Positions 62,688-64,000 of a stretch of DNA of 64,000 bases are shown here, piece by piece. A model generated the notes under the pieces. The model had not been told where the DNA came from and did no database searches. It saw only the letters and a program-made list of their open reading frames with translations. Made by a program: the position numbers and the translations under genes. The stretch is taken from positions 1-64,000 of the forward strand of contig NZ_JADPQG010000003.1 in NCBI RefSeq assembly GCF_015687175.1, read 5' to 3'. Within the stretch, counting starts at the first letter, position 1. Every line of letters begins with the position of its first letter. This DNA comes from Reinekea sp. G2M2-21. GTDB lineage: Bacteria > Pseudomonadota > Gammaproteobacteria > Pseudomonadales > Natronospirillaceae.

Positions 62688-64000
62688 ATGAGTCTGCTCC
62701 CTTTCGAATTACCGCGTAAGCCGCAATACGTCAAAGTTGCCGATCAGTGTGATTTTTTTGAACTGTTCAAGAAAATCGAAAAACGCTATGACAACTGCTT
62801 CATTCTGGAATCCCTCGGCGAAGACAGCCACATCGCCCGGCACACCATCATCGGCTTCGATCCTGAAAAAATAATATACGCGAACGCTGATCAACTGACC
62901 GTGGAAGACCGTCAAGGTCAGCATGAAACCGTCACCACGGACAACCCTTACATGTTGCTGCGGGACTTGATGCCACAGAACATCATTTCACGCATGTACG
63001 CGGGTGGCCTGACGGGTTACCTGGGTTACGATGCGATGAATTATTTTGAACCGACCATGTCCATTCAGGCCAGTGAGCTGTTCGATACCTTCCGGTTTGG
63101 TCTGTACAAAGACGGGCTGGTTTTCGACAAAATGACCGGCGAAGTTTTCTACTTCTATTACGATGACAACCGCATTGCCATAATCGAAGAATTGCTAAAC
63201 ACGCCCTACACCGGCAATGGTGACTTGAAAATCACCGACCTAGGCGACAGCATGAGCCGCGAAGAACATCGCGATGCGGTCATGAAGGTGAAGCAGGACA
63301 TTATCGACGGGAAAATTTTCCAAACCGAGGTCGGCTTTAAAAAACATTTTAAGCTCGAAGGCGACTGCATCAACCTGTACGAGAAGTTACGCGACATCAA
63401 CCCGTCACCACAGATGTATTATGTTAAATTCGGCGAACAAAAACTGATTGGCGCAAGTCCTGAATTGCTGTTCCGTTTACGCCAAGGCGAAATGGAAACC
63501 TTTCCGCTGGCCGGAACCACCAAACGTGGCGCCACCGCAGAAGAAGACACCGCGCTGGCTCGCGTACTGCTGAATGATCCGAAAGAAATCGCCGAACACA
63601 ACATGATTGTCGACTTACACCGCAATGATATTGGCCGCGTTGCGCGCTTCGGCACGGTGAAAGTCCGCTCGCTCATGGACATCAAACGATTCAGCCATGT
63701 GCAGCACATTTCCAGTGAGATTGTCGGCATTATCGATGAAAACCAAGATATGTTTACCGCGTTGGCCAGCAACTTTCCGGCAGGCACCTTAACCGGTGCG
63801 CCTAAAATTGAGGCTATGAAAATCATCGACGATCTGGAAACGGATGGGCGTGGACCTTACGGCGGTGCCGTTGGCCATTTTTCATTTAATGGCGATTGCA
63901 CCTTCGCCATTCCGATTCGAACAGTTTTTGCCAATGGCGAAAAAGCCTATGTGCAAACCTGTGGTGGTAACGTTTACGACTCGAACCCGGACGATGAGTA
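62688..64000 (+). CDS. trpE: Anthranilate synthase component I, 3' end outside the window
   Basis: An open frame of 437 codons from the ATG at 62688 that runs off the edge. The enzyme makes anthranilate from chorismate and ammonia. The tryptophan-binding segment is FILESLGEDSHIARHTIIG. Active-site motifs include IGASPELLFRL, PLAGTTKRGATAEEDTALAR, VDLHRNDIGRVARFG, FPAGTLTGAPKIEAMKII and GPYGGAVGHFSFNGDCTFAIPIRT. DLHRNDIGR is a less common form of the usual DLARND or DLGRND. Probably only a few tens of codons are missing. Confidence 0.94.
   Translation, partial: MSLLPFELPRKPQYVKVADQCDFFELFKKIEKRYDNCFILESLGEDSHIARHTIIGFDPEKIIYANADQLTVEDRQGQHETVTTDNPYMLLRDLMPQNIISRMYAGGLTGYLGYDAMNYFEPTMSIQASELFDTFRFGLYKDGLVFDKMTGEVFYFYYDDNRIAIIEELLNTPYTGNGDLKITDLGDSMSREEHRDAVMKVKQDIIDGKIFQTEVGFKKHFKLEGDCINLYEKLRDINPSPQMYYVKFGEQKLIGASPELLFRLRQGEMETFPLAGTTKRGATAEEDTALARVLLNDPKEIAEHNMIVDLHRNDIGRVARFGTVKVRSLMDIKRFSHVQHISSEIVGIIDENQDMFTALASNFPAGTLTGAPKIEAMKIIDDLETDGRGPYGGAVGHFSFNGDCTFAIPIRTVFANGEKAYVQTCGGNVYDSNPDDE

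Overview
The window looks like chromosome from a moderate-GC gammaproteobacterium close to the Oceanospirillales/Pseudomonadales. This rests on protein character (IlvY, PilSR, minor pilins with PilY1, BamD, MsrPQ, short TrpR) and on gene order, which follows two well-known Pseudomonas neighbourhoods: rrn-msrQP-pssA-ilvC-ilvHI, and clpB-pgeF-rluD-bamD ... pilSR-minor pilins-ispH-fkpB-ileS-ribF-murJ-rpsT. I cannot name a genus from sequence alone. It is mostly core genome: no insertion sequence, prophage, CRISPR array, tRNA or rRNA gene is visible.

Layout. 1-228: two tandem strong promoters fire leftwards off the edge and probably serve an rRNA operon outside the window. 229-3520: msrQ, msrP, pssA and ilvY form a tight leftward series. 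3705-6104: a periplasmic solute-binding protein and a membrane histidine kinase lie between ilvY and ilvC. 6358-12450: class II ilvC, a cNMP-domain protein with an EAL-HDOD protein, a small membrane ORF, and ilvIH. 12794-20415: clpB, pgeF, rluD, bamD, a HAD phosphatase and nadE. 20536-32091: the type IV pilus regulators pilSR, then the leftward minor pilin operon (fimT/fimU-like, pilV, pilW, pilX, pilY1, pilE). 32234-39591: ispH, fkpB, ileS, ribF, murJ and rpsT, without the usual lspA. 39665-51000: an accessory-type stretch of regulators and enzymes (pirin/LysR, coiled-coil membrane protein, lactate-dehydrogenase-like enzyme, selD, solute-binding protein, LysR/MFS, membrane AraC, pepD). 51277-58997: hypothetical protein, deaD, membrane-anchored FKBP, SMP-30 protein, phosphoribosyltransferase, MTHFR-like protein, LysR, zinc-ribbon membrane protein and GFA protein. 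59100-64000: tryptophan locus, with trpGDC leftward (followed by a small membrane protein and an FMN reductase) and trpR-trpE rightward; trpE runs off the right edge.

How the genes work together. ilvIH and ilvC cover the first two steps of branched-chain amino acid synthesis, with IlvY as the likely ilvC activator. PilSR is the known regulator pair of type IV pilin expression and sits beside the minor pilin/PilY1 genes that prime and tip the pilus. ribF, ileS, fkpB and ispH form a housekeeping run. trpR, trpE and trpGDC are the first part of tryptophan synthesis, with a candidate TrpR site between the divergent arms. The most unusual items are the sensor pair splitting ilvY from ilvC, the missing lspA, the membrane protein translationally coupled to trpC, the MTHFR-like protein lacking expected catalytic residues, and a three-hairpin non-coding block at 43960-44085.
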